A stretch of 64,000 bases of DNA, from contig NC_087073.1 of the NCBI RefSeq assembly GCF_026151205.1, positions 13,721,837 through 13,785,836 of the forward strand, read 5' to 3'. The stretch comes from Bolinopsis microptera. Lineage: Eukaryota; Ctenophora; Tentaculata; Lobata; Bolinopsidae. The notes below the pieces were generated by a model, which saw only the letters and a program-made list of their open reading frames with translations, was not told the DNA's origin and ran no database searches. The position numbers were made by a program, and so were the translations under genes. Of the stretch, positions 1 to 11,655 are shown one piece after another (position 1 is the stretch's first letter; every line of letters begins with the position of its first letter).

Positions 1-886
1 TAAAAAGTTGGCCCTTTTTAGCCCCTTGCCCAGATTTCATGGGGGGGTGATGGCCCCCCTGCCCCTCGCTTCCAACACCCCTGGGTCAGTGACTAGCGTG
101 GGTACTGACCAAGATCGCAAGGGGTTAAATTTAGCTCATACCCGAAGACGTTATGTAATGGAGTAAACTAATTTCTCTTAATAAACTTGAATCACTTAGT
201 TTCCTCCACTACACAGTCTATTCTACTTGTCGCGATTTGTAAGTTTGAGATTTGGAGTATAGCTAGCGTCACAATTTACATGTTACATATCCAACTAGAT
301 CATAGACTCAAGAATGCTGCGCGTTCCCACAGCCACATTTTTACCGAATTTTTAGCGCATTTTTTGGCGAATTTAACAGCCCTAAAAATTAACACTTGAA
401 GTTGTAAATTGGCAAATTATTCGCGTACTTTTTGAGAACTCTTAATACGCCGTACTTTTTGACGAAAATTTGGCGAATTTAACAGCCTGCCCCCCCCCCC
501 CCCCCTGTATATACAGTCAAACCTCTCTATTCCGGCCTCTATTCCGGTATAGAGAGGTTCACACGATCCCAATTCCTGGTATCTAGCCTGCTAATGTTAT
601 CAAGCGTAAATACTATCTCTATAACAGTCTCCACCATTATACCCCGTTCCTAAGTGCGAGATTGAAAATGTTTACCATATTTGAAGTAGAACTGTGATTA
701 ATTTTAAGTAGCAAAGAGTGCACTGTACAACTACATGCAACTTTACAATTAATTTCACGAAATTTGTTTTTTAAAGATGCTGTGCTTTGTTGATACAAGT
801 GTACGATCTTTCCTCTGACTTACTCGAAATGAAAATGGCGTTTATAGTACTATTTTACCTGATTAAAATCTCGACAGACACTAGGC
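1..886. other. Intergenic, no gene seen
   Basis: No convincing coding region is visible. A short direct repeat around the phrase tttggcgaatttaacagcc occurs near 360-385 and 468-487. A poly-C tract lies at 490-505. Next to it, a hairpin pairs cctctctattccgg (522-535) with ccggtatagagagg (544-557). The bases cagtcaaacctctcta at 514-529 look like the end of a pogo/Tc1-type transposon, but no partner end was found. Confidence 0.5.
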
Positions 887-1190
887 GCTCTCTGCTAGGC
901 AACAAGTTGCTAGCTGCTCTCTGCTAGGCAACAAGTTGCTAGCTGCTCTCTGCTAGGCAACAAGTTGCTAGCTGCTCTCTGCTAGGCAACAAGTTGCTAG
1001 CTGCTCTCTGCTAGGCAACAAGTTGCTAGCTGCTCTCTGCTAGGCAACAAGTTGCTAGCTGCTCTCTGCTAGGCAACAAGTTGCTAGCTGCTCTCTGCTA
1101 GGCAACAAATTGCTAGCTGCTCTCTGCTAGGCAACAAGTTGCTAGCTGCTCTCTGCTAGGCAACAAGTTGTTAGCTGCTCTCTGGTTGGC
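887..1190. repeat. 29-bp minisatellite, about 10 copies
   Basis: A 29-bp unit containing gctctctgctaggcaacaag repeats with exact 29-base spacing from 887 through 1177, where a partial eleventh copy decays. Copies are nearly identical, with single-base changes near 1108 and 1171. The array sits about 380 bases upstream of the ShK-repeat gene start. The unit contains caacaagttg, a short near-palindrome. Confidence 0.95.
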
Positions 1191-1565
1191 AGTGTCCTGG
1201 GCAGTTATAGAGGGATTTAATATTTCACTTAGGTTATTTTTTCTGTTAACCTCGAATTTGCTAGTCACTAGTTTCTCGACCGTTTTTTGCATCCAAATCA
1301 TTTTTTCTGTTCCCAATAACCTTTAAAGTAATAGCGATAAGGCGTACAACTAGTGTATCATTAACTGAGAGAAAGACGCGTGTTTATGTTCAATGAGATT
1401 CAAGTTTAAACACAAAAACTTGTCCTTCTAATGAACAATAATGACACGTAATGAACATTGTTGTTGCGGAACGCAGGATTTTTGAACGTTTACATTAAAT
1501 ATTTCTACACCGTCTACTAATCACCCAATTAACTAATTAAGCTGACCGAGAAGGAGATAACCAAG

Positions 1566-2501
1566 ATGATAATGAAACTGCTTCAGATTTGTATTGTCAC
1601 CTCCAGTCTGTTCATCCTCTCGCAAGGTAGATATTCAACATACAGTAAAATCTAAGAGTTCCTCAACGAGACGTCAACAAACCAAAATCACATATTCAGT
1701 TATTCGCATATTCACATAATATGAGCACTGCTCCTCCAAGTCCTAAGGGGATCGCACAACATGCAAATCCCGCTTGAAATTACTCTGCGTATTAAAAAAA
1801 TAACATTTTGATCTAGCGAGCTTTGCTTAAGGTAAACGGTTGGTAACATTTTCAGGGACTGATTGCGGTAAAGATGACATAAGAGAATGTATGAGATGGA
1901 AAGGCATGGGCATGTGCAACAAAGAACCCTACCTCACCAAGTGCCCTCATGCTTGCGGTCAATGTAAGTCGTTCTTATAATTTAAATACTTTTACAACAG
2001 TTCATTCAGAAGAATAGTTGCTTTTAAGTTAACGGTTATCTAGTGGTGAGTAGCTGTAGATCATTTTATCAATGATCAATAATACTGAGAGGGGCCCGAC
2101 TACTTGTTGTCTAGATTAGTTGTATTCTATGTTCCTACATACTAAATGATAGTCATGTTATCATAGGGTGACGTCAATGTTATTGTTAACAACGTCGCAT
2201 ATTCATACTCTAAAACTGACTTATAGGTACTAGTTTACATGGGCTACATTGCAGACTTGCAGTACTGTTGAAAGCATCTGATAATCTATACTTTAATTCA
2301 TGATATACAGGTGAAACGCAAGCTGAGAAGACAGCACTGAAGAGGAGTCTTCATGGTAAGAGACAAGCAAACTGTGTGGACGAGTCTAAGCCGGCCATTT
2401 GTTTGAAAGCAAAGAAGAACAACCTGTGCAGGCAGGGGTTTTTGGGAGGATTTGGATCCTCAATCAGGGCCGGATGTCAGAAGACATGTGGAATGTGCTA
2501 A
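1566..2501 (+). CDS. Secreted precursor with two ShK-type Cys domains (three exons)
   Basis: Exons are 1566-1626, 1856-1963 and 2311-2501, with GT..AG introns and matching phases (total 360 bases, 119 residues). Exon 1 encodes a hydrophobic signal peptide of about 20 residues starting at the first ATG of the exon. Exon 2 plus the first codon of exon 3 encode a six-cysteine domain with ShK spacing, including the GMC and CPxxCGxC-like features. Exon 3 encodes dibasic KR and GKR sites and then a second six-cysteine domain ending CGMC at the stop. Known: ShK domains occur in anemone K-channel toxins but also in many non-toxic secreted enzymes and matrix proteins. Inferred: cleavage at the dibasic sites could release two peptides. 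No enzyme domain is attached. An AATAAA lies at 2706. Toxin activity is not established. Confidence 0.8.
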
Positions 2502-2705
2502 ACGTCAGACAATACCTACTGGGAGCGGTGTCGAATGTGATCTCTGGCATTATTTGGACTTTTTTTCTGACAAAACTTCGCCCATTTAATGTTTTATGTA
2601 GTGTTTCATGTGTAATATAAAGTGCTGCGCACGATTAAAATAGTTAAAATCGGGATTTGCTTTATAAACTGTATCTAATTTCAGCTGTTAATGAATAATA
2701 CGTTT

Positions 2706-2711
2706 AATAAA
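2706..2711 (+). terminator. Poly(A) signal of the ShK-repeat gene
   Basis: A canonical AATAAA lies about 205 bases after the stop codon on the same strand, in AT-rich sequence. Cleavage position cannot be read from the sequence. Confidence 0.45.
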
Positions 2712-2724
2712 TATTAATAATATA

Positions 2725-2905
2725 CAAGATTAGTTATTGTTCGCTGTATTTACGTAATATCAATTTGTTCGCAAACCAACTTCTACTAATTGTTCTCAAT
2801 TCAAATAACAATAACCAACCATGATAGATGTATCATTAATAATTTAATAAAGTCTCGTATAAATGATAGTGCAGCTCTAAAGTTTAAAGTCCGGTCTAAA
2901 TTTAT
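2725..2905. repeat. Dispersed repeat, copy 1
   Basis: This stretch matches 11430-11655 in the same orientation: both carry gttattgttcgctgtattt-like text, then aaccaac..tgtatcattaataatt, then cagctctaaagt. The copies are diverged with small indels. Part of it may be 3' UTR of the ShK gene captured in a repeat. The family is not recognised. Confidence 0.55.
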
Positions 2906-3144
2906 GAAATAATGTGTTTCTAGAGCAAAACGTGGGATTAGTTGATAGTACGTTAGCTAAGTTTTTCAAAATTGTCCCACATTCAAACGATGATCTGTCT
3001 AGTATGAATGGTATACAACAAATGAGATGTTATCCATTCATGATAGCGATTTGAGGGCTTCAGTGTGTTCCTGTACCTCTGAGCCAGCAGGATCTATCAC
3101 ACCTCTACAACTGCCTGGTCATAGTCATACATAATAAGTACTAA

Positions 3145-4199
3145 GTATACACCAAATCTGTCCAGACCAAATGACCTCATAGGCAGTTCAGTGACCTTCT
3201 AGCGCACCGTTTCCACACCAAAAAAATATTTTGAGAATACCTATTTTGTAATCGAGCATTTCCTGGTTAAGAGTGCAATTTTCGGAAAAAGTAATTTTTT
3301 GGTTGAGACGCTATAAGTAAATAATTTTTTGCTGTATCGGGTTGAAATTTTGCTCGCCGTTTATTCACATCTATTTTAAGGTGTGTGTAAAATCTTGATA
3401 TCGTATCTAAAAAGGCTGGTGTGTTATGAATTTGTAAAGTCAAAAAGCTAAAATTGTCCTTTTCAGGCTTATTTTAACAAAACGTCAGTCAGGGAAGATC
3501 GGATTGATTTTTTATCTGCAAAGCCAAAAAATCACATTTTCTCCCATAACTTCAAAGGGAAGCATTTTAGGGTGTTTTGTTGTTCATAACTTATATATAA
3601 ATGTGCTAGTTGCGGTTATTTTGCACCCTTCAAAAAGTCACTAGCACATTCCTATCAAAATTTTAGAAAAATCAGTAAATATTAAAAACGAAAAATGTGC
3701 CTAAATTTGTTGTTTGGCTTTGAGATCCAATAGATCTGAAGATAAATGAGTAAAAACATTTTTGAGGGCATCAAAAACTGCGCTAGAATTCAGAGAACAA
3801 TTTGATGTCAAGCATCAAATCAATCCAATCTTCCCTGACTGACTTTTTGTTAAAATAAGCCTGAAAAGGACAATTTTAGCTTTTTGACTTTAAAAATTTA
3901 TAACACACCAGCCTTTTTAGATACGATATCAAGATTCTACACACACCTTAAAATAGATGTGAATAAACGGCGAGCAAAATTTTAACCCGATACCGCAAGA
4001 AATGATTAACTTATAGCGTCTCGACCAAAAAATTATTTTTTCCGAAAATTGCACTCTTAACCAGGAAATGCTCGATTACAAAATAGGTATTCTCAAAATA
4101 TTTTTTTTGTGTGGAAATGGTGCGCTAGAAGGTCACTGAACTGCCTATGATATGAGGTCATTTGGTCTGGACGGCACAAACCACTGTTTTGGTGTATGC
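3145..4199. mobile_element. Fold-back (MITE-like) element with about 365-bp arms
   Basis: The left arm (about 3145-3510) is the inverted complement of the right arm (about 3805-4199): for example gtccagaccaaatgacctca at 3160 pairs with tgaggtcatttggtctggac at 4153, and ctgactgacttttt-type text near 3836 pairs with the cgtcagtcagggaag end of the left arm. Arms differ by a few substitutions and indels. The roughly 300-base loop has no coding capacity. Non-autonomous foldback transposon is the simplest reading. No clear target duplication was found. Confidence 0.85.
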
Positions 4200-5237
4200 C
4201 CCTTAAGTTTTATACAGCGGTATAGTCGCATTTTCTTTCTCTTTCGGATGGTCCAAGTTTGGTTGAATTCTGAATAATCGTTTAGCTAACAGCTATCTCC
4301 AAATGTTTGAAATGTCTGCTTTGGACGGTAATTATTGGATTTTGACGGTTTGGGCCTTTGGTATGGATTGTGTCGGCCGCGGCCGTCGGGGTTATCACAG
4401 ATCACTAAAAGTCTACATGTCTATGGAATCTCTGCCTTTGACTTACTGTCAAGGAGTCAACAATTTGCGCTATTGGTAATACTAGGTTTATCATTGTCAT
4501 ATTCTGAGTTCTTCTTATTAACAAAATTCCATCAGGTTAGAACCTATAAGACTGGCCTCTAGCTCACCATTTTTGAGATTCAAGCAAATCGAACAGGATG
4601 TTTAAAGGGTGTAGGATGTTCAGCTCGACAAAATACTGGTGGAAATTATTTCGTAGGCCGTAAAATTAACTCATCTGAAACTATGCTTGGTGTAGCTCGT
4701 GGGGATAGTATAGGAATTCTAGTTCCTATAGTTGGGAATGAGGTAGTTGTCCAAAATTTGGACCCCCAAGTGGTGTCAAAAACGCGAATTAAATCACAGT
4801 GCTGGCAAGCACGACCGTTGCATTTATTGTGGGTATACTATGTTCCCCATTTACTATTATACTCCCTTTACTATTATACCCCCCTCCTGCCGAAGGCCGT
4901 CGCCTCCGGCAGGAGTTTTCCAGGCATTAAGACTCATCAGAAGTCGTTCAGCAGATTTATTTTTAGTTCAAAACATTCTAATTTGATGTCAAAGATGACA
5001 GGAATAAAAATAGTTATGTTGAGATTTGTAAGAAATTTGCATAAAATACTCGCCAGCACTGTTATACGAAATTCGGTAAAAAACCCAAAATCGCCATATT
5101 CAGGTGCCTTAAAAACCATGTTAAACCACTAGACGTTGACCAAATCGACTGCAAAAAAAGTTTCAGGTTTCAGGAGCATCGGGAAATGGGTTTTCTAGAA
5201 CCCCTGTTTTACGATAGATTGTCGTGAATAAATATTA
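4200..5237. other. Spacer between two inverted-repeat elements
   Basis: No gene is supported. A GC-rich stretch with overlapping cggccg lies near 4374-4385 and a hairpin cctgccgaagg..cctccggcagg at about 4886-4914. The stretch around 4725-4795 (caaaatttggacccccaagt, then gtgtcaaaaacgcgaattaaat) resembles 12995-13038, so it belongs to a dispersed repeat family. Confidence 0.5.
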
Positions 5238-5926
5238 TTTAAAAGTTATTACTTTGTCAAAAATCAAGTTTTAAAAACGGTTAACTTGATGACGTCATCA
5301 AGGGGTGTTTATGACGTCAAATAATTTTTTTATACAATGTAAACTAAAGTGTAAACAAATATTTGCAAGACCTGTGGTCGGAAATGGCTGTATCTTTTAT
5401 ACTTTTGAATCTATGGACACTTAAATACAGGCTACAATTGACTGGCAAAGCGTCTATCCCTGAATATATATATATGTATGTATCACGACTAGAGAGTGGT
5501 TCATTTTACCAAAAGTTGTTCAAATAATTAGACATCATATCTTATTAGTTGCTCTATAGGGTCAGGAACGACCAAAAAAATTTTTTTGACTCTAGTGTTC
5601 CGGATATGGTCCGCACATGCCACGCCCATTTTTATAGCGTTTCTTATACAGGTAAAATAGGGAAAATCGCATTTTTTAACATGAAAGCGTCATTTCTGTG
5701 CTTTGAGACTTTCTACTCTAATATAAATGTGATGATGGCATTTCGTTTAAACATATTTTCAAAACTCTGTGACCACGCCCTGGCCGTGGACCACGCCCCT
5801 ATTTCTTATACACATAAAAACACGAAAATCGCAGATTTTTAAATGATTGGATTGATTTAGAGCTTTGAGACTTTCTACTCGAATATAAATGTGACCCAAG
5901 CATTTCGTTTGAACATGGTTTAAAAT
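5238..5926. repeat. Left terminal inverted repeat
   Basis: It pairs with 9335-10024 in reverse complement over its whole length. It contains ttgatgacgtcatcaagg and a second tgacgtca within 40 bases, plus the ta-rich atatatatatgtatgtat. The open frame in it is a shadow of arm identity, not a gene. Confidence 0.9.
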
Positions 5927-6222
5927 TTGATAACTCTATAGATCGTCATTGATAGGATCAGTATTAATGAGATCGAATGATTACTTCATAGCTCGTCACT
6001 AACTGGATCAGCATAACATGACTAAAGACTAACGAGGTCCAGAAATGTGAGCCAAAAGATACCGTTGACACCATGGTCCATGGTCAATGAATGTTGAACA
6101 AGATCTGGCCCTTGACATCCTTGTAGCGTCCACGAGTCACATAACAAACCCTGGTAAGTGCTGACACCGGCAATAACGTTTAAAAGAACTAAAAACGATG
6201 AGTAATTATCAGTCAACCAACA

Positions 6223-8387
6223 ATGTCAACCTCCAAAAGAAAGCGAAGAAAGCCTAGAAGAGAGATTCCATTGATAGGAAAGCTCCTCGACAGAATCCCT
6301 GACTCCAAGCTACCCACTAACCAAGTTGTTCTACAGAGACTCTTCTTTATTCTTGAGCACAATTTCGGTAATGCTGCGGGAGAGTTAGCTAGAGTTACTG
6401 TGAAGAACGATGTCGTGTCCGTTTGGGAGTATGCTGGTTTTGGAGACGTCCTCAAGACACAGGGCAACATCATGAAGAGGATGATCGAGCCTCTCCACCA
6501 GAAGTGGAAATCCCTTTTAAAAACCCCGATTTCACGACAATCTAGTGCCCCCTTCCTGAAGAAGAGAGCAGAGTTCGTCGAATCCCTCCCTAAGCTTTTT
6601 GACATCTCAAATAGATCCCTCATCTTCACCTCTAGAGTCCATAAAGATGACAGACAGTTTCTACTCCATCACTGGGATGCGCAGATTTCTTCAACTCGGG
6701 ACTTCAAAACCAAGGCTGTGGTCGAGAAGAAGCTTGCTCGGGAAGCCAAGTACGAGGAGTACGCTAAGTCCCAGTCCGTCACTGAACCTCCTTCTACCCC
6801 TACTCCTTCCATTTCTTCTACACCCCCAGCCTCCAGCCATGACTCCAGTCCTGACTCCTCCGTAGAGTTCCTACCCAAGAGGCCTCGTAGAGAATCCTGC
6901 ACTCCCCGATCTACTACTATTACTGTCCCTTCCGACATAATTAAAAAGACAGAGGCAAAAATCACGAGCTGTTGCAGCGAAGAAGATCAAGGATGACTTT
7001 GAGTGTGCTGATATTTGTCAAATTAATTTTGATGCTAAATTATTACCAAATTTGGGAGGGTTTGGGAGTGTTAATCGACTTGCCATAGTGGCTGTCCAAG
7101 AGGACTGTAATCAAATATTGGCTATTGCAAAGACTGAAAATGGGACTGGGGAGGTAGAGGCCAGGGCAGTTGCGGGAGCTCTTGAAGAGTGGGATCTTAC
7201 TAATAAAGTTGTTGCTTCAGGTTTTGACACGACGTCCTCTAACACGGGAGTCCACAAGGGAGGTTGTACTATCCTACAGCAGCTGCTTGAACGTCAAATC
7301 CTATGGTTACCCTGTCGCCATCACATCCTAGAACTCCTACTCAGAGGAGCCTTCCACGAGGTCTTTGGCGGTACGAAGTCTCCTAACGTAGCCCTATTCA
7401 AAGTACTGAAGGATCCCCCTACATGGAATTCTCTAGACCTTACAAATATCCATTTCCCTACTCTCCCTCCGTCCCTCCGTTCATCAGTTCCTGATCTTCA
7501 ATCCTTCATCGACCACCGTCTCCTTCCTGAGAATGAGCACCTCCTTCCTCGCGGTGACTACAAGGAGTTCCTGGAACTGACGAAGCTTTACCTTGGTGGG
7601 ACAGTGGAACGAAAGAAGAGATGGACCTTCAAGATATCCCGTCCTGGAGCGGTCCACCATGCCAGGTGGATGTCTAAAGCAATCTACATCCTGAAGTTGG
7701 CGCTCATTGGTCATCAACTGAACCAATCGAAACTCTCCTGGCAGAAGAAGGAGAAAGTCCGTACCCTAGCTCCTTGGATAGTATTCTGCTACATGCAGTT
7801 CTGGTTCTCTTCTCCCTCCCTAGAAGATGCAGCCGTTAACGACCTCAAGATGTTCACAGAGGTTTAGCAAAGTTCCTGGAAGACTTTCGAAGAAAATCGT
7901 GAAGAAGACGAGCGAAATCATCCAGCGACACACCTGGTACCTATCAGAAGAGTTGATTCCTATTGCACTCTTCTCAGATAAAGTCCCGGACGAGAAGAAA
8001 GAAATCCTTGCCGCTAAGATAGGAAAACTACCGTCCCGATCTTTACCTATACAGAAACCGAAGCTGCCCACTATCAATGAGAAGTCTTGCCTTGGTGACT
8101 TCGTGGGACCCCGCTCCATCCTCATCTTCCAGCTACTTGGGGAGTCTCACACCTTCCTATCAAAAGATGAGTGGTGGCTTCTACCTCAATACGACGACAT
8201 GAAGCGGGGTCTCCGGAATCTTGTCCCCCTGAACGACTCCTGCGAGCGGGCTCTAGCGCTAGCCACTCGACTCAACGGGGCAATCACAAGGGACGAGGAC
8301 TCATGGCAGGAGCTGGTGAGGGTGGTGGCTTCGCATCACGAGAAGTTCCCGATCAAGACCAAAGAAGATCTGAAGAAGTTTTTGTAG
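6223..8387 (+). pseudogene. hAT-like transposase, two frameshifts
   Basis: Three frames read in series. Frame 1 (6223-6996) starts MSTSKRKRRKPRRE and ends in a Ser/Pro-rich linker. Frame 2 continues from about 6953 to 7867 and holds GFDTTSSNTG (candidate catalytic Asp), CRHHILEL (C-x2-H) and HHARWM (RW). Frame 3 (from about 7866 to 8387) holds SKDEWWLLP and NDSCERALAL (candidate Glu). D, CxxH, RW and E in this order are typical of RNase H-fold transposases of the hAT/P/Kolobok kind; hAT-like is the best guess, not proven. The first break fits one extra A in the A-run 6957-6961 and the second one extra T at 7863-7865. No BED zinc finger is seen. It lies between long inverted repeats, supporting the call. 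It should not give full-length protein. Confidence 0.75.
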
Positions 8388-8514
8388 TTTAAATAGATGT
8401 TTTTAAGTAGTATTACAATTATGTATGATTTAATTTTCATAACTTTTAACAATAAAATTAATGTACAAATTTGTTTAAAAAATATGGGTGTGGCACATAG
8501 GGCGTGGTCACAGG
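7682..8514 (+). repeat. Tandem duplication, first copy (833 bp)
   Basis: This segment, the 3' third of the transposase plus about 125 bases of 3' UTR, is repeated immediately downstream. The first copy keeps a 13-base segment (aagaaggagaaag, about 7748-7760) that the second lacks. Confidence 0.93.
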
Positions 8515-9334
8515 ATCTACATCCTGAAGTTGGCGCTCATTGGTCATCAACTGAACCAATCGAAACTCTCCTGGCAGTCCGTACCCTAGCTCCTTGGATA
8601 GTATTCTGCTACATGCAGTTCTGGTTCTCTTCTCCCTCCCTAGAAGATGCAGCCGTTAACGACCTCAAGATGTTCACAGAGGTTTAGCAAAGTTCCTGGA
8701 AGACTTTCGAAGAAAATCGTGAAGAAGACGAGCGAAATCATCCAGCGACACACCTGGTACCTATCAGAAGAGTTGATTCCTATTGCACTCTTCTCAGATA
8801 AAGTCCCGGACGAGAAGAAAGAAATCCTTGCCGCTAAGATAGGAAAACTACCGTCCCGATCTTTACCTATACAGAAACCGAAGCTGCCCACTATCAATGA
8901 GAAGTCTTGCCTTGGTGACTTCGTGGGACCCCGCTCCATCCTCATCTTCCAGCTACTTGGGGAGTCTCACACCTTCCTATCAAAAGATGAGTGGTGGCTT
9001 CTACCTCAATACGACGACATGAAGCGGGGTCTCCGGAATCTTGTCCCCCTGAACGACTCCTGCGAGCGGGCTCTAGCGCTAGCCACTCGACTCAACGGGG
9101 CAATCACAAGGGACGAGGACTCATGGCAGGAGCTGGTGAGGGTGGTGGCTTCGCATCACGAGAAGTTCCCGATCAAGACCAAAGAAGATCTGAAGAAGTT
9201 TTTGTAGTTTAAATAGATGTTTTTAAGTAGTATTACAATTATGTATGATTTAATTTTCATAACTTTTAACAATAAAATTAATGTACAAATTTGTTAAAAA
9301 AATATGGGTGTGGCACATAGGGCGTGGTCACAGG
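8515..9334 (+). repeat. Tandem duplication, second copy (820 bp)
   Basis: The copy is nearly identical to 7682-8514: the 186-codon C-terminal frame (8647-9207) translates identically to 7827-8387. It has a 13-base deletion near 8577 and one base difference in the T/A run near 9294. It carries the same second frameshift as the first copy, so that frameshift predates the duplication. Confidence 0.93.
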
Positions 9335-10024
9335 AATTTTAAACCATGTTCAAACGAAATGCTTGGGTCACATTTATATTCGAGTAGAAAGTCTCAAAGC
9401 TCTAAATCAATCCAATCATTTAAAAATCTGCGATTTTCGTGTTTTTATGTGTATAAGAAATAGGGGCGTGGTCCACGGCCAGGGCGTGGTCACAGAGTTT
9501 TGAAAATATGTTTAAACGAAATGCCATCATCACATTTATATTAGAGTAGAAAGTCTCAAAGCACAGAAATGACGCTTTCATGTTAAAAAATGCGATTTTC
9601 CCTATTTTACCTGTATAAGAAACGCTATAAAAATGGGCGTGGCATGTGCGGACCATATCCGGAACACTAGAGTCAAAAAAATTTTTTTGGTCGTTCCTGA
9701 CCCTATAGAGCAACTAATAAGATATGATGTCTAATTATTTGAACAACTTTTGGTAAAATGAACCACTCTCTAGTCGTGATACATACATATATATATATTC
9801 AGGGATAGACGCTTTGCCAGTCAATTGTAGCCTGTATTTAAGTGTCCATAGATTCAAAAGTATAAAAGATACAGCCATTTCCGACCACAGGTCTTGCAAA
9901 TATTTGTTTACACTTTAGTTTACATTGTATAAAAAAATTATTTGACGTCATAAACACCCCTTGATGACGTCATCAAGTTAACCGTTTTTAAAACTTGATT
10001 TTTGACAAAGTAATAACTTTTAAA
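9335..10024. repeat. Right terminal inverted repeat
   Basis: Reverse complement of 5238-5926. It begins directly at the 3' border of the tandem duplication (aattttaaaccatgttcaaa) and ends at ...aataacttttaaa. Both arms end in TTTAAA-type sequence. Confidence 0.9.
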
Positions 10025-10830
10025 ATTAATTTTAAACCATTAAGGAGTAATTTTATTCAAAATCTGAGGAAATTTTTACCTTAGATACCGTAATTGTTCA
10101 AGCATTCTGAAAATCTACCAGAAAGTTTTTCTAGCTAGCTCCTTCATAAAGATATTCGTCATTGAAGTTTGTGCTTTTTTGAAGAATTATTTTATAAAAA
10201 CGTCAAATTTGCGATTTAGTATTCTCTGGTGTTGGGCCATGCCTTAGGTTGTGGAGCTCAGTTCTGCTTTCTATAGGTATAAATTGTGCATTAGGCTAGT
10301 TTTAAAGTTAAAAATCGAAAAGTTGCACACTTGGGGACACGCCTAAATTGATAGAAAATTGCTAAAATCACTAAAAATTGCTGTTTTCGTCATTTTCTGT
10401 CAACTTTAGAGTGCCGTTGTGATTACAGTTCTTCTTGAAATACTTTGAAACTTTGCATGCTTATTAAGCTATATATAAAACAATTACATGCACAAATTTA
10501 CGGCGATTCAATATTGGATGCGCACGCAACGTCCGCTCAAAGTTTGCACGTGCGAAAGGTGAGAATTTTGCTCATTCGTGATTTCCAACAAATTCTGCTT
10601 TGCCACGACAGTTTAATGTCATTATATATGAATTTAATGCCAACTTGAATGAGTATTAAGTAGCATATTCAGTCAGTGATCGACCGATATGCTTCCCTAA
10701 ACACAAGGAAATGTTTTTAAAGGAAAAATTTCGAAATCGTTGAAACTTCCTCCTTATTATTGAAGATATCACTATCAGTTTATATTTCGACTTTATAAAG
10801 TACCCTGACATTATAATCAAAAAGAGATGA
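10025..10830. other. Intergenic, no gene seen
   Basis: AT-rich sequence without a supported gene. Around 10672-10720 the text gatcgaccgatatgcttccctaaacacaaggaaatg resembles a decayed version of part of the fold-back element that follows, so an older relative may be buried here. Confidence 0.4.
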
Positions 10831-11350
10831 TATTTTACCAAAACCCATAATCATGGGTAGAGTGGACCGCTGCCAGTGTCTCTCTTTCCCAAACAAAAGG
10901 AAATGATATTAATTTGATTGACCGTTCTCAAATGCAAAATGATATCGAGAATGAAATCGGTCGCTCGCTTTTCCCATTCATTTACAATTGTAATAGATTA
11001 AGAAGAACTACCCAAAGGCAGCTGTACTCGGCAATGAAGATTCAATAAACTTCAGCTTGTTCAATAAGTAATAACTACCACCCTTGTCCCTTACCCCGAA
11101 ATACTAGGTATCGACCCGAACGCAACCCAAAGAGATTTTTACGGCATCTGATTGATGTAATCAATCGAAACTTATTTATACAATTCGTAAGCCGTGAATG
11201 AATGGGAAAAGCGAGCGACCGATTTCATTCTCGGTATCATTTTGCATTTGAGAACGGTCAATCAAATTAATACCATTTCCTTTTGTTTGGGAAAGAGAGA
11301 CACTGGCAGCGGTCCACTCTACCCATGATTATGGGTTTTGGTAAAATAGG
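10831..11350. mobile_element. Fold-back MITE, about 520 bp
   Basis: The left arm (10831-about 10985) and right arm (about 11193-11350) are inverted copies: attttaccaaaacccataat at the left pairs with attatgggttttggtaaaat at the right, and tttcccattcatt pairs with aatgaatgggaaa at the inner edge. Arms are about 150 bp with few differences. The central 200 bases have no coding potential. Confidence 0.88.
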
Positions 11351-11354
11351 TAAT

Positions 11355-11655
11355 AATTATTTTAGTCTCTTGAGTCTTGACACCACTTTAGGGTTAGACG
11401 GGTTCCTGCTAGTAGTAAATAATACGTACACGATTAATTATTGTCCGCTATATTTACACAATATATCAATTTTTCGTAAATAAACTTCTTATAATTGTTT
11501 TTTATTCACAAAAATATAAACGACTATCAATAAGTTGCACACAAAAGCGAGCTAAAATAGAAATAACCAACAAATACGTGTATCATTAATAATTGGATCA
11601 AGTTTCGTAATGATTTTGCACTTTGCAGCTCTAAAGTCTAAAACCTGGAGTTTTA
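11355..11655. repeat. Dispersed repeat, copy 2
   Basis: The first part (ttttagtctcttgagtcttg..cgggttcctgctagt, about 11360-11412) recurs at 13053-13112. The second part (11430-11655) recurs at 2725-2905. This suggests one longer unrecognised repeat family of which three partial copies lie in the window. Confidence 0.55.

Larger units (their letters stand above)
5238..10024. mobile_element. DNA transposon with about 690-bp terminal inverted repeats
   Basis: The left arm 5238-5926 and right arm 9335-10024 are inverted copies with almost no differences; a 97-codon open frame inside each arm translates identically. Between the arms lies a + strand transposase-like gene (6223-8387) and a tandem partial duplication of its 3' half (8515-9334). 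Each arm carries two TGACGTCA palindromes. Arm identity points to a recent origin, gene conversion or a recent transposition. The exact ends are uncertain: outermost matching bases are TTTAAAAG on the left and its complement on the right, and no clean target duplication is visible. Confidence 0.88.

Noticed and set aside
887-1190. Possible CRISPR-like array
   Set aside because: Units are contiguous 29-mers without unique spacers; the window is eukaryotic.
5549-9713. Identical 97-codon open frames at 5549-5842 (+) and 9420-9713 (-)
   Set aside because: They mirror each other because they lie in the two terminal inverted repeats; no domain or splice context supports a gene.
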